Counted from the first letter of the stretch, positions 18,358 to 27,278 are shown. The stretch is 64,000 bases of DNA from Bacteroides intestinalis DSM 17393 (GCF_000172175.1 NZ_ABJL02000002.1:62001-126000), one strand, 5' to 3'. A program made the numbers and translations. The notes: generated from the sequence alone by a model not told the origin.

Positions 18358-18389
18358 CAAAGGTACTGATTTTCCCATAAGCAAACAAA
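18358..18389 (-). promoter_or_regulatory. Promoter for the MATE gene
   Basis: TACCTTTG (18358-18365, minus strand) with TTTG 20 bp upstream (18386-18389). Confidence 0.6.
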
Positions 18390-18517
18390 AAAAGGAGAAC
18401 AAAGAGATTATCGCTACTTCAAAGAGAAATTCATTCACTCCACTGAGAATGTACACGTTGACTTTAAACTTTTCCTAATTCTCCCCTTCTTCATGCCATT
18501 ATATGAAAAATGTTTCG

Positions 18518-18525
18518 TATTTTTG
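18518..18525 (+). promoter_or_regulatory. -7 box for lysS
   Basis: TATTTTTG. It lies downstream of the most upstream possible ATG (18503), which rules that start out and supports translation from 18554. Confidence 0.6.
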
Positions 18526-18553
18526 CTCCCAAATTGTGTTAATGTACAACGAA

Positions 18554-20284
18554 ATGAATGTATTAGAACTAAGTGAACAGGAAATCATTCGACGTAATAG
18601 TATGAATGAACTTCGCGCGATGGGCATTGACCCCTATCCCGCTGCAGAGTATGTAACCAATGCTTTCTCTACAGATATAAAAGCGGAATTTAAAGATGAC
18701 GCAGAACCTCGCAAGGTATCCGTAGCCGGACGTATGATGACGCGCCGGGTGATGGGTAAAGCTTCGTTCGTTGAATTGCAGGACTCCAAAGGTCGCATTC
18801 AGGTGTATATCACTCGCGACGATATCTGTCCGGGAGAAGACAAGGAACTCTACAATACTGTATTTAAACGCCTGCTCGACTTAGGCGACTTCATTGGAAT
18901 CGAAGGTTTTGTTTTCCGTACTCAGATGGGCGAAATCAGTATCCACGCCCAGAAGTTGACCGTATTGGCAAAATCCATCAAGCCACTGCCTATCGTAAAA
19001 TACAAAGACGGTGTAGCTTATGACTCTTTTGAAGATCCTGAACTGCGTTATCGCCAACGTTACGTCGACCTTATTGTAAATGACGGCGTAAAAGATACAT
19101 TCTTAAAACGTGCCACTGTCATTAAGACCATGCGTGCCGTACTGGATGAAGCCGGCTATACCGAAGTGGAAACTCCCATTCTGCAATCTATAGCAGGTGG
19201 AGCAAGCGCCCGCCCGTTCATTACCCACCACAACTCACTGAATATCGACCTGTATCTGCGTATCGCTACCGAGCTTTACCTGAAGCGTCTGATTGTAGGT
19301 GGTTTTGAGGGTGTTTATGAAATCGGCAAGAACTTCCGTAACGAAGGTATGGACAAGAACCATAATCCGGAGTTCACCTGTATGGAGCTTTACGTACAAT
19401 ATAAGGATTACAATTGGATGATGAGCTTTACCGAAAAATTGCTGGAACGTATCTGCATTGCTGTAAATGGCAGCGAAGAGACTACCATCGACGGTAAGAC
19501 TATCAGTTTCAAGGCACCATATCGCCGCTTGCCTATCCTGGATGCTATCAAGGAAAAAACCGGTTACGACCTCAATGGCAAGAGTGAGGAAGAAATCCGC
19601 CAGATCTGTAAAGAGCTGAAGATGGAGATTGATGACACCATGGGCAAGGGTAAGCTGATAGATGAAATATTCGGTGAATTCTGTGAAGGAACCTTTATCC
19701 AACCGACATTCATCACTGACTATCCTGTTGAAATGAGTCCGTTGACCAAGATGCACCGCAGCAAACCGGGTCTGACTGAACGTTTTGAATTGATGGTGAA
19801 TGGTAAAGAACTTGCCAATGCGTACAGTGAGTTGAATGATCCCATCGATCAGGAAGAGCGTTTCAAAGATCAGTTACGCCTGAGCGAAAAGGGTGACGAT
19901 GAAGCAATGTTCATCGACCAAGACTTCTTGCGTGCTCTGCAGTTCGGTATGCCTCCTACATCTGGTATCGGTATTGGTATCGACCGTCTTACTATGCTGA
20001 TGACAGGTAAGTCATATATTCAGGAAGTGCTATTCTTCCCGCAAATGCGTCCCGAGAAGGTTATCCCGAAAGATGCTCCGGCCAAATATATGGAACTGGG
20101 TATTGCCGAAGACTGGGTACCCGTTATCCAGAAAGCCGGCTACAACACAATAGAAGACATGAAAGGTGTAAATCCGCAAAAGTTACATCAAGACATTTGC
20201 GGTATCAACAAAAAATACAAATTGGAACTGACCAACCCGTCTGTAAACGACGTAGAAGGCTGGATCGAAAAAATTAAGAATTAA
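18554..20284 (+). CDS. lysS: Lysyl-tRNA synthetase (class II)
   Basis: Charges tRNA-Lys with lysine in the cytoplasm. I place the start at MNVLELSEQ (18554, 576 residues) because the frame's earlier ATGs at 18503 and 18542 lie before or too close to the -7 box, and this N-terminus agrees with Bacteroides LysS as I remember it. An N-terminal OB-fold anticodon-binding domain (about 55-160, VAGRMMTRRVMGKASFVELQ) precedes the class II core with motif 1 near LRYRQRYVDLI, motif 2 NFRNEGMDKNHNPEFTCMEL and motif 3 GIGIGIDRLTMLMTG. A C-terminal extension of about 75 residues (WVPVIQKAGYNTIEDM) is a Bacteroidetes feature. It heads the cluster lysS, gpsA, pgi. Confidence 0.97.
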   Translation: MNVLELSEQEIIRRNSMNELRAMGIDPYPAAEYVTNAFSTDIKAEFKDDAEPRKVSVAGRMMTRRVMGKASFVELQDSKGRIQVYITRDDICPGEDKELYNTVFKRLLDLGDFIGIEGFVFRTQMGEISIHAQKLTVLAKSIKPLPIVKYKDGVAYDSFEDPELRYRQRYVDLIVNDGVKDTFLKRATVIKTMRAVLDEAGYTEVETPILQSIAGGASARPFITHHNSLNIDLYLRIATELYLKRLIVGGFEGVYEIGKNFRNEGMDKNHNPEFTCMELYVQYKDYNWMMSFTEKLLERICIAVNGSEETTIDGKTISFKAPYRRLPILDAIKEKTGYDLNGKSEEEIRQICKELKMEIDDTMGKGKLIDEIFGEFCEGTFIQPTFITDYPVEMSPLTKMHRSKPGLTERFELMVNGKELANAYSELNDPIDQEERFKDQLRLSEKGDDEAMFIDQDFLRALQFGMPPTSGIGIGIDRLTMLMTGKSYIQEVLFFPQMRPEKVIPKDAPAKYMELGIAEDWVPVIQKAGYNTIEDMKGVNPQKLHQDICGINKKYKLELTNPSVNDVEGWIEKIKN

Positions 20285-20321
20285 AGAATTAAAAATTAAA
20301 TAAGAAGATTAAAGATCGAAC

Positions 20322-20356
20322 GAGGGAAAGGAGTTTACTTTCCTTTCCCTCTTTTA
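20322..20356 (+). terminator. Hairpin between lysS and gpsA
   Basis: GAGGGAAAGGA / TCCTTTCCCTC with an 8-nt loop, followed by TTTTAATTTTT. It is probably a terminator or partial attenuator of lysS; the rest of the gap is AT-rich repeats of TTAATTATTAATT type. Confidence 0.75.
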
Positions 20357-20385
20357 ATTTTTAATTATTAATTATTAATTTCGAT

Positions 20386-21381
20386 ATGAAACTACCCGGA
20401 AAGATAGCCATAATGGGCGGAGGAAGCTGGGCTACAGCCATTGCAAAAATGGTACTTGCTCAGGCTGAGTCGATTAACTGGTATATGCGACGAGATGATC
20501 GTATAGCTGATTTTAAACGACTGGGCCATAACCCTGCCTACCTGACGGGCGTCAAATTTGACATGAAACGTATCAATTTCTCCTCGAACATCAACGATGT
20601 GGTGAAAGAGTCTGATACGCTGATATTTGTCACTCCTTCCCCTTATCTCAAAGCCCACTTAAAGAAACTGAAAACGCGGATACGGGATAAATTCATCATC
20701 ACTGCTATTAAAGGAATCGTACCCGATGACAATCTGATCGTATCGGAGTACTTCACAAAAGAATATGGCGTTCCACCTGAAAATATTGCTGTATTGGCAG
20801 GTCCCTGCCATGCGGAAGAAGTAGCCCTGGAACGTCTCTCTTATCTCACCATTGCCTGCCCGGACACAGACAAAGCATGCACCATCGCCCGCCGTCTGGC
20901 CAGTTCATTCATTAAAACATCTGTCAGCAATGACGTAGCCGGTATAGAATACAGCTCTGTACTGAAAAACGTGTACGCCATTGCCGCAGGTATTTGCAGT
21001 GGTCTGAAATATGGTGATAACTTCCAGGCAGTATTGATATCCAATGCCGTACAGGAAATGAATCGTTTCCTGCAAACTGTACATCCGTTGAACAGAAACG
21101 TGAATGATTCTGTTTATTTAGGTGACTTGCTGGTGACAGGGTATTCTAATTTCAGCCGTAACCGTACGTTTGGTACAATGATCGGTAAGGGATACTCTGT
21201 GAAAAGTGCGCAGATAGAAATGGAGATGATTGCTGAAGGATACTACGGAACAAAGTGTATCAAGGAAATCAACAAACATCACCATGTCAACATGCCGATA
21301 CTGGATGCTGTCTATAACATCTTGTACGAACGCATTTCACCCATGATAGAAATCAAGTTGCTGACTGACTCGCTCAGATAG
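20386..21381 (+). CDS. gpsA: Glycerol-3-phosphate dehydrogenase (NAD(P)+)
   Basis: Reduces dihydroxyacetone phosphate to sn-glycerol-3-phosphate for phospholipid synthesis. 331 residues. The N-terminal Rossmann fold has the nucleotide-binding motif IMGGGSWATAIAKM (family GxGxxG/A variant). The catalytic lysine region is SSVLKNVYAIAAGI, and GPCHAEEVALE corresponds to the GPSFAxE signature. The helical C-terminal domain contains LGDLLVTGYSNFSRNRTFG. It lies between lysS and pgi on the same strand, about 100 bp from each. Confidence 0.95.
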   Translation: MKLPGKIAIMGGGSWATAIAKMVLAQAESINWYMRRDDRIADFKRLGHNPAYLTGVKFDMKRINFSSNINDVVKESDTLIFVTPSPYLKAHLKKLKTRIRDKFIITAIKGIVPDDNLIVSEYFTKEYGVPPENIAVLAGPCHAEEVALERLSYLTIACPDTDKACTIARRLASSFIKTSVSNDVAGIEYSSVLKNVYAIAAGICSGLKYGDNFQAVLISNAVQEMNRFLQTVHPLNRNVNDSVYLGDLLVTGYSNFSRNRTFGTMIGKGYSVKSAQIEMEMIAEGYYGTKCIKEINKHHHVNMPILDAVYNILYERISPMIEIKLLTDSLR

Positions 21382-21490
21382 AAGTATAATAAACAACATA
21401 CAATAAACATCTTTTAAATCAAAAGCAACTCAGTTCCCCCTTTTCCATGGGAAAGGGATGAGAGGAGAGGCTTTTAAAACCTAGAATATT

Positions 21491-22828
21491 ATGATTAGTT
21501 TGAACATCGAAAAGACTTTTGGATTTATCTCCAAAGCATCTGTTGCTGCTTACGAAGCTCAGGTAAAGGCTGCGCAGGAAGCATTGGAAAACGGTACCGG
21601 AAAAGGAAATGACTTCCTGGGCTGGTTGCACCTCCCTTCATCTATCAGTCAAGAGCATCTGGCCGACCTGAAAGCTACTGCACAGGTTATGCGCGACAAT
21701 TGCGATGTAGTAATCGTTGCCGGTATCGGCGGAAGCTACCTCGGCGCACGTGCAGTTATCGAGGCTTTATCAAACAGTTTCACCTGGTTACAGGAAAAGA
21801 AAACTGCGCCTGTCATGATCTATGCAGGACACAATATCAGCGAAGATTATTTGTATGAACTGACCGAATTCCTGAAAGACAAGAAATTCGGTGTCATCAA
21901 TATCTCCAAATCAGGAACTACTACCGAAACTGCTCTTGCTTTCCGCCTGCTGAAAAAGCAATGCGAAAACCAACGCGGTAAGGATATGGCTAAGAAAGTA
22001 ATCGTTGCCATCACGGATGCAAAGAAAGGCGCTGCCCGCATTACAGCCGATAAAGAAGGTTACAAATCATTCATTATCCCCGATAACGTAGGAGGACGTT
22101 TCTCCGTACTGACTCCGGTAGGTTTATTGCCGATTGCAATAGCTGGCTTCGACATCGAAAAATTAGTTGCCGGTGCTGCGGATATGGAAAAGGCTTGCGG
22201 AGTAAATGTTCCGTTTGCAGAGAACTTGGCTGCACAATATGCCGCTACTCGTAACGAGTTGTACAAGAATGGCAAGAAGATTGAAATTCTTGTGAACTTC
22301 TGCCCGAAACTGCACTATGTAAGCGAATGGTGGAAACAACTTTACGGAGAATCGGAAGGTAAGGAAAATAAAGGTATTTTCCCGGCTGCTGTAGACTTCT
22401 CTACTGACCTGCACTCCATGGGACAATGGATTCAGGAAGGCGAACGCACTATCTTTGAAACTGTAATCTCTGTAGAGAAAGTAGACCACAAACTGGAAGT
22501 GCCTTCTGATGAAGCAAACCTGGACGGCCTGAACTTCCTGGCAGGTAAGCGTGTGGACGAAGTAAACAAGATGGCCGAACTGGGTACTCAATTGGCTCAC
22601 GTAGACGGTGGTGTGCCTAATATGCGTATCATTATCGAAAAACTGGACGAATATAACATCGGTCAGTTGCTTTATTTCTTTGAAATCGGTTGTGGTATCA
22701 GCGGTTATCTGCTGGGCGTTAATCCATTTAACCAACCAGGTGTAGAAGCATACAAGAAGAATATGTTTGCTCTGCTGAATAAGCCGGGATACGAAGAAGA
22801 GTCAAAAGCTATCCAGGCAAGACTCTAA
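21491..22828 (+). CDS. pgi: Glucose-6-phosphate isomerase
   Basis: Interconverts glucose-6-phosphate and fructose-6-phosphate. The length of 445 residues matches the short bacterial form. Two SIS folds are visible: the first with AGIGGSYLGARAVIEAL and NISKSGTTTETALAF (phosphate-binding Ser and Thr residues), the second with ESEGKENKGIFPAAVDFSTDLHSMGQW, which holds the catalytic Glu. The PGI C-terminal signature is seen in FNQPGVEAYK, which includes the late catalytic Lys. It is followed by a strong terminator. Confidence 0.96.
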   Translation: MISLNIEKTFGFISKASVAAYEAQVKAAQEALENGTGKGNDFLGWLHLPSSISQEHLADLKATAQVMRDNCDVVIVAGIGGSYLGARAVIEALSNSFTWLQEKKTAPVMIYAGHNISEDYLYELTEFLKDKKFGVINISKSGTTTETALAFRLLKKQCENQRGKDMAKKVIVAITDAKKGAARITADKEGYKSFIIPDNVGGRFSVLTPVGLLPIAIAGFDIEKLVAGAADMEKACGVNVPFAENLAAQYAATRNELYKNGKKIEILVNFCPKLHYVSEWWKQLYGESEGKENKGIFPAAVDFSTDLHSMGQWIQEGERTIFETVISVEKVDHKLEVPSDEANLDGLNFLAGKRVDEVNKMAELGTQLAHVDGGVPNMRIIIEKLDEYNIGQLLYFFEIGCGISGYLLGVNPFNQPGVEAYKKNMFALLNKPGYEEESKAIQARL

Positions 22829-22854
22829 AGAGGAGTAAGTTAAACACAGATAGA

Positions 22855-22895
22855 CGAGGTGTGAATGATTAAACTCATTCACACCTCGTTTTTTT
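22855..22895 (+). terminator. Terminator of pgi
   Basis: A 14-bp perfect stem CGAGGTGTGAATGA / TCATTCACACCTCG with a 6-nt loop and seven T residues. Confidence 0.93.
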
Positions 22896-22899
22896 ATTG

Positions 22900-22907
22900 T
22901 ATCTTTG
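22900..22907 (+). promoter_or_regulatory. -7 box for the HAD phosphatase
   Basis: TATCTTTG, placed directly after the pgi terminator and 23 bp before the ATG at 22930. Confidence 0.6.
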
Positions 22908-22929
22908 CAGCTATAAAACAATAGGTATT

Positions 22930-23676
22930 ATGTTTCAAGAAGCTATCGCCCGTTATCTTCAATCCAGCGGGCACTCACAAATTCAATTGAAATCTGTCCT
23001 TTTTGATATGGACGGTGTATTGTTCAACTCTATGCCTTACCATGCCGATGCCTGGCACAAGGTTATGGAACGCCATGACCTCCATCTGAGCCGTGAAGAA
23101 GCTTATCTGCATGAGGGGAGAACCGGAGCTGCTACCATAAATATCGTTTATCAGCGGCAATACGGTAAAGATGCCACCCCTGAAATGATAAAGAGTATAT
23201 ATGCAGAAAAGAGTGCTGAGTTCAATAGTAATCCTGAACCGGAACGTATGCCCGGCGCATGGGAAGTACTGCAAAAAATAAAAGCAGACGGACTGGTCCC
23301 TATGGTAGTTACCGGCTCCGGGCAACATTCATTGTTAGACCGGCTGTCACACAACTTCCCCGGTATGTTTCACCGAGAATTGATGGTAACCGCCTTTGAT
23401 GTAAAATATGGTAAGCCCCATCCGGAACCCTATCTGATGGCTCTGCAGAAAGGGGGAGTAAAACCCAATGAAGCTATCGTGGTGGAAAATGCACCTATGG
23501 GCGTACAAGCTGGTGTAGCCGCAGGTATATTCACTATAGCCGTCAACACAGGTCCTATCAATGGACAAGTATTATTAGATGCGGGAGCAAATGTACTATT
23601 CCCGTCCATGCAGGCATTTTGTGATAATTGGGAGAAATTACATGAAGCATTCGGACAAATAAACCGGACACTTTGA
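22930..23676 (+). CDS. HAD family hydrolase, beta-phosphoglucomutase-like
   Basis: 248 residues from the ATG at 22930; the frame is open further upstream, but the -7 box at 22900 makes that start unlikely. HAD motif I is FDMDGVLFNSM (nucleophile Asp and acid/base Asp), motif II is MVVTGSG, motif III is the Lys in KYGKPHPEP and motif IV is VVENAPMGVQAG. The alpha-helical cap of subclass IA follows motif I (about 45-110). It is a sugar-phosphate phosphatase or phosphoglucomutase in family terms; the substrate is not assignable. It is convergent with the XRE gene 22 bp away. Confidence 0.9.
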   Translation: MFQEAIARYLQSSGHSQIQLKSVLFDMDGVLFNSMPYHADAWHKVMERHDLHLSREEAYLHEGRTGAATINIVYQRQYGKDATPEMIKSIYAEKSAEFNSNPEPERMPGAWEVLQKIKADGLVPMVVTGSGQHSLLDRLSHNFPGMFHRELMVTAFDVKYGKPHPEPYLMALQKGGVKPNEAIVVENAPMGVQAGVAAGIFTIAVNTGPINGQVLLDAGANVLFPSMQAFCDNWEKLHEAFGQINRTL

Positions 23677-23697
23677 TATTTTTGGAAAAGAAGAAAA

Positions 23698-24042
23698 TCA
23701 TTTCAGTAGCTCCGCTATTTTTTTCTTCAAGTTTAATTTTATGATTTCCTCCGGCTTTAATTCCAACTCTATCAGAACCTTAGCAGTCGGCACTTTGTAA
23801 GCTTCGTCTTTTTTATCACAATTTATCTGTTCCTTACTAATAGAATATAACAGAGCAAAATCATAATCCAAAGCCTTTGATACGTTATAGAGAGTATCTG
23901 TATCAATGCTTTTTCGTGTCAACATATAATCAACACTTTGAGGCTTAACTTGCAGTCTTCTTGCAAGTTCCGCCTTTGTCACTTGCTTTTCAGCCATGAC
24001 ATTTTTTATAATTTCACCTATGTATATATTGGGCTTTTCCAT
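23698..24042 (-). CDS. XRE-family helix-turn-helix regulator
   Basis: 114-residue DNA-binding protein. The HTH covers about residues 8-60, with the recognition region KAELARRLQVKPQSVDYMLTR followed by SIDTDTLYNVSKALDYDF. The C-terminal half (about 75-114) is Lys/Glu-rich and helical (KPEEIIKLNLKKKIAELLK). It is divergent from the two-gene unit at 24192-25075, and the 149-bp AT-rich intergenic region between the starts suits an operator, so it is a candidate local repressor. This is inference from layout only. Confidence 0.85.
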   Translation of the reverse strand: MEKPNIYIGEIIKNVMAEKQVTKAELARRLQVKPQSVDYMLTRKSIDTDTLYNVSKALDYDFALLYSISKEQINCDKKDEAYKVPTAKVLIELELKPEEIIKLNLKKKIAELLK

Positions 24043-24130
24043 TTTAATGAAGGTACGATTTATAATTTAGACCTAAAGAATGAAAAATAAAATTTTATCT
24101 GTTCATACACTTCATTTTATTCATAATTTA

Positions 24131-24162
24131 TTTGTTTAATCAGATATATTTTGATACTTTTG
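24131..24162 (+). promoter_or_regulatory. Promoter for the two-gene unit
   Basis: TTTG (24131-24134) and TACTTTTG (24155-24162) with a 20-bp spacer. It lies downstream of an open upstream frame and therefore supports the start at 24192. Confidence 0.6.
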
Positions 24163-24191
24163 TCACAAAATCATATAAACAATTAACAGCT

Positions 24192-24785
24192 ATGACGTTA
24201 TTAATCCTTATACTTATAGCCATTCCTATCTGTATTTTGATAATTTTATTATGGATATACAACGACTATCGCAAATATAAAAAGCAGCAAAGCTTCCTAC
24301 TTTTGCTTTTTTGGACTTTACCAGCCACTATGCAAGCCCAATATGTAGACAAAAACTGTTGCATAAGCTTCAAATGGCATGAAAACCAACAAGGAAAACT
24401 GGAATGTATAAACGGAAATCTCACCTATGAGTTCATTCCTAATGAAAGTTTTTGGAAAATAATTATCCGGAATAATTCATCTGATGCTGCGCAAGTCAAT
24501 TGGGAAAATGCGCAATTCATCATCAACGGACGCGCCTCAGGGCTATTGCTTTACCCGGAATCAGAATCTTCCCCTTCAAAAGAAATAATAAACGGTAATA
24601 GTGAAATTAGTGAAACCTGTACAGCAAGCATCTTGATGGAAGGTACAAAAAACAAAAAGATATATAACCCAAAAGATATCCGAAAAGGTAATAAGATAGC
24701 AGTCAGTATTATTCTTCCCATAGCTATCGCCAACAAACCCCAATTCTTCACAACCTTCGATTTCGTAGTTAAGCAAGCTTACTAA
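24192..24785 (+). CDS. Membrane-anchored or secreted protein of unknown function
   Basis: 197 residues from MTLLILILI. A first hydrophobic helix (about 1-22) is followed by a short charged stretch (YNDYRKYKKQQ) and a second hydrophobic segment ending TMQAQ, which looks like a signal-peptidase I site. So the N-terminus may be a double-spanning anchor or a signal peptide with an extra helix. The remaining about 150 residues look like a beta-sandwich (ITYEF-, WKIIIRNNSSDAAQVNW-like strands). I do not recognise a family. Its stop is 2 bp before the next ATG, so the pair is translationally coupled. Confidence 0.7.
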   Translation: MTLLILILIAIPICILIILLWIYNDYRKYKKQQSFLLLLFWTLPATMQAQYVDKNCCISFKWHENQQGKLECINGNLTYEFIPNESFWKIIIRNNSSDAAQVNWENAQFIINGRASGLLLYPESESSPSKEIINGNSEISETCTASILMEGTKNKKIYNPKDIRKGNKIAVSIILPIAIANKPQFFTTFDFVVKQAY

Positions 24786-24787
24786 CC

Positions 24788-25075
24788 ATGAAACTTCAAG
24801 ACATAAAAAAATATCTCAACGAAACACGGAACTGGTACATCGTACTAACATCACCTTGGAAAGAAAAAAAAATAAGGGAAGACTTGGATAACAAAGGCAT
24901 CATAAGCCACCTCCCTACCACTTATGTACAATATAAGTGGAAAGAAAAGATAAGAAAAATACAGATTCCGACTGTCAATAGGTGCATATTCATTTATGCC
25001 ACTGATTCGGAAATAAAGACACTGAGAGTAACATACTCAATACTACCATTGGAAATGATAAAAATAGAAGATTAA
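24788..25075 (+). CDS. NGN-domain protein, short NusG/UpxY-like, no KOW domain
   Basis: 95 residues. The pattern WYIVLTSPWKEKKIREDL, then LPTTYVQYKWKEKIRKIQIP and NRCIFIYATDSE, is that of the NusG N-terminal domain as found in UpxY-type specialised antiterminators of Bacteroides capsule loci. UpxY proteins are about 170-190 residues and carry a C-terminal KOW domain; this one ends after the NGN fold (LPLEMIKIED). There is no polysaccharide locus next to it. It could bind RNA polymerase without contacting the ribosome or Rho, but that is inference. It is followed by a strong terminator. Confidence 0.75.
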   Translation: MKLQDIKKYLNETRNWYIVLTSPWKEKKIREDLDNKGIISHLPTTYVQYKWKEKIRKIQIPTVNRCIFIYATDSEIKTLRVTYSILPLEMIKIED

Positions 25076-25087
25076 CATACTATATAA

Positions 25088-25127
25088 GAAAGAGGGGATA
25101 CTTTAAATAGTATCCCCTCTTTTTTCT
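25088..25127. terminator. Terminator between the NGN gene and tRNA-Arg
   Basis: A 12-bp stem AGAGGGGATACT / AGTATCCCCTCT with a 6-nt loop and six T residues on the plus strand. On the minus strand TTTCTTATAT follows, so it can also end the tRNA transcript. Confidence 0.9.
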
Positions 25128-25134
25128 TATATAG

Positions 25135-25207
25135 TGACCCGGGTGGGACTCAAACCCACGACCTTCAGAACCGGAATCTGACGCTCTATTCACTAAGCTA
25201 CCAGGCC
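25135..25207 (-). tRNA. tRNA-Arg (anticodon CCG)
   Basis: A 73-nt cloverleaf on the minus strand. Acceptor GGCCTGG pairs with CCGGGTC (two G-U pairs). The anticodon stem TCAGA/TCTGA holds the loop TTCCGGT, giving anticodon CCG, which reads CGG (Arg). The T arm is GTGGG-TTTGAGT-CCCAC. CCA is not encoded. A TACTTTTG -7 box lies at 25221-25228, upstream on the minus strand. Confidence 0.95.
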
Positions 25208-25220
25208 TCAAATGCGGGGA

Positions 25221-25228
25221 CAAAAGTA
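25221..25228 (-). promoter_or_regulatory. -7 box for tRNA-Arg
   Basis: TACTTTTG on the minus strand, 14 bp before the 5' end of the tRNA. Confidence 0.55.
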
Positions 25229-25378
25229 TAAAAAATCCGGGCATATTCCTAATGATTTATCTTTTTTTACTGCAAAGACTTCAAAATAAGAATGTTATTT
25301 TGAGAGCAACAGGTAGTTAATAAGGAACAATTTGACAACAAATTCGTTCAAAACCGATGCAAATATAAATATTATACC

Positions 25379-25386
25379 TATATTTG
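25379..25386 (+). promoter_or_regulatory. -7 box for asnA
   Basis: TATATTTG, 26 bp before the asnA ATG. Confidence 0.55.
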
Positions 25387-25411
25387 CCGAACAAAAACAT
25401 AGTATACACTT

Positions 25412-26449
25412 ATGAGTTATCTAATAAAACCAGAAGGGTACAAACCCTTATTGGACTTAAAACAAACAGAATTAGGAATCAAACAGATTAAAGAGTTCTT
25501 TCAGTTGAACCTTTCATCGGAATTACGTTTGCGTCGCGTCACCGCCCCGCTTTTTGTATTAAAAGGAATGGGTATCAATGATGACTTGAACGGAGTGGAA
25601 CGTGCCGTATCATTCCCTATCAAAGATCTGGGAGACGCACAAGCTGAAGTTGTACATTCACTTGCCAAATGGAAACGACTGACATTGGCAGATTATAATA
25701 TTGAACCCGGATATGGCATCTATACGGATATGAATGCCATACGCTCAGATGAAGAACTGGGAAACTTACATTCACTCTATGTAGACCAATGGGACTGGGA
25801 ACGTGTTATTACTGCTGAAAACCGGAATGTGGATTTCCTAAAAGAAATAGTAACCCGCATTTATGCCGCCATGATCCGCACAGAATATATGGTGTATGAG
25901 ATGTATCCGGAAATCAAGCCTTGCCTGCCTCAAAAGCTGCACTTCATTCACGCTGAAGAATTGCGCCAACTCTATCCGGACCTGGAACCCAAATGTCGCG
26001 AACATGCTATTACCAAAAAGTATGGTGCAGTATTCATTATCGGTATCGGTTGTAAGTTAAGTGACGGAGAGAAGCACGACGGACGTGCCCCGGACTACGA
26101 TGACTATACTTCAGAAGGTCTGAATGGCCTCCCCGGACTGAATGGTGACCTTTTGCTATGGGATGATGTACTCCAACGCAGTATTGAGCTCTCATCCATG
26201 GGTATCCGTGTAGACAAGGAAGCTTTACAACGCCAGTTAAAACAGGAAGGAGAAGAGAAACGCCTGGAACTTTACTTCCACAAGCGTTTGATGAGTGATA
26301 CATTACCTCTGTCTATAGGTGGCGGTATAGGGCAATCACGCCTTTGTATGTTCTATCTCCGCAAAGCACATATCGGTGAAATTCAAGCCAGTATCTGGCC
26401 AGAAGATATGCGTCAGGAATGTAAAGAGCATAATATATATCTGATTTAA
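25412..26449 (+). CDS. asnA: Aspartate--ammonia ligase (asparagine synthetase A)
   Basis: Makes asparagine from aspartate, ammonia and ATP. 345 residues, close to the usual 330. It has a class II aminoacyl-tRNA-synthetase-like fold; visible family segments are LRLRRVTAPLFV near the N-terminus, FPIKDLGDAQAEVVHSLAKWKR, LHSLYVDQWDWE and the C-terminal SIGGGIGQSRLCMFYLRK, the motif-3-like ATP site. It is monocistronic, with its own promoter and a terminator at 26468. Confidence 0.96.
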   Translation: MSYLIKPEGYKPLLDLKQTELGIKQIKEFFQLNLSSELRLRRVTAPLFVLKGMGINDDLNGVERAVSFPIKDLGDAQAEVVHSLAKWKRLTLADYNIEPGYGIYTDMNAIRSDEELGNLHSLYVDQWDWERVITAENRNVDFLKEIVTRIYAAMIRTEYMVYEMYPEIKPCLPQKLHFIHAEELRQLYPDLEPKCREHAITKKYGAVFIIGIGCKLSDGEKHDGRAPDYDDYTSEGLNGLPGLNGDLLLWDDVLQRSIELSSMGIRVDKEALQRQLKQEGEEKRLELYFHKRLMSDTLPLSIGGGIGQSRLCMFYLRKAHIGEIQASIWPEDMRQECKEHNIYLI

Positions 26450-26466
26450 CATTTTCTCAATAACAG

Positions 26467-26503
26467 GAAGAGGCAGAGATTTTTTGATTTCTGCCTCTTT
26501 GTT
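26467..26503 (+). terminator. Terminator of asnA
   Basis: AAGAGGCAGA / TCTGCCTCTT with a T-rich loop and a short T tract. Confidence 0.75.
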
Positions 26504-26596
26504 TATCACCCACTCTAAGAAATAAAGCCAATGTCCTGCCATCGGAACCGGATAAAAATAGTATCTTAGCGTCCGAAACTTTTAACATACAAAATT

Positions 26597-27259
26597 ATGA
26601 ATGTTCAAATAGAAGAAAGTTGGAAAGCACGTTTGGAACCGGAATTCGAAAAAGACTATTTCCGCACACTAACTAATTTTGTACGGGAAGAATATAGCCA
26701 GTATCCGATATATCCTCCGGGAAAGTTGATATTCAATGCTTTCAATCTTTGCCCATTCGACAAAGTGAAAGTAGTCATTATCGGTCAGGATCCTTACCAT
26801 GGTCCCGGACAGGCTCACGGGTTATGTTTTTCCGTCAATGACGGGGTTCGTTTTCCCCCTTCGCTGATTAATATATTCAAAGAAATTAAAGATGATATCG
26901 GCACCGATGCGCCCAACACAGGTAATCTGACCCGCTGGGCCGAGCAGGGAGTTCTGCTTCTGAATGCTACACTGACCGTTCGTGCCCATCAGGCAGGTTC
27001 TCACCAAAACCGCGGTTGGGAAACATTCACCGATGCAGCTATACGTGTTCTTGCCGAACAACGGGAACACCTTGTTTTTATTCTCTGGGGATCATATGCG
27101 CAACGTAAAGGTGCATTTATTGATCGTAGCAAGCACCTGGTACTGACATCCGCACACCCCTCCCCTCTATCAGCTTACAATGGTTTCTTTGGAAACAAGC
27201 ATTTCAGCAGAGCAAACGCTTACTTAAAGGAACATGGTGAACAGGAAATTGCATGGTAA
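26597..27259 (+). CDS. ung: Uracil-DNA glycosylase
   Basis: Removes uracil from DNA to start base excision repair. 220 residues, the normal family-1 length. The catalytic water-activating motif is GQDPYHGPGQAHGLCFSV (Asp in DPYH), and the minor-groove loop HPSPLSAYNGFFG contains the second catalytic His. LLLNATLTVRAHQAGSH is also conserved. It is convergent with lptD, with a 19-bp gap and no visible terminator. Confidence 0.97.
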   Translation: MNVQIEESWKARLEPEFEKDYFRTLTNFVREEYSQYPIYPPGKLIFNAFNLCPFDKVKVVIIGQDPYHGPGQAHGLCFSVNDGVRFPPSLINIFKEIKDDIGTDAPNTGNLTRWAEQGVLLLNATLTVRAHQAGSHQNRGWETFTDAAIRVLAEQREHLVFILWGSYAQRKGAFIDRSKHLVLTSAHPSPLSAYNGFFGNKHFSRANAYLKEHGEQEIAW

Positions 27260-27278
27260 GAAAGGATCTTAAATTCTC

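Noticed and set aside
23690..25207. Integrated genomic island at tRNA-Arg
   Set aside because: The cassette adjoins the tRNA 3' end, but I find no integrase and no direct repeat of the tRNA end at the far border near 23690.
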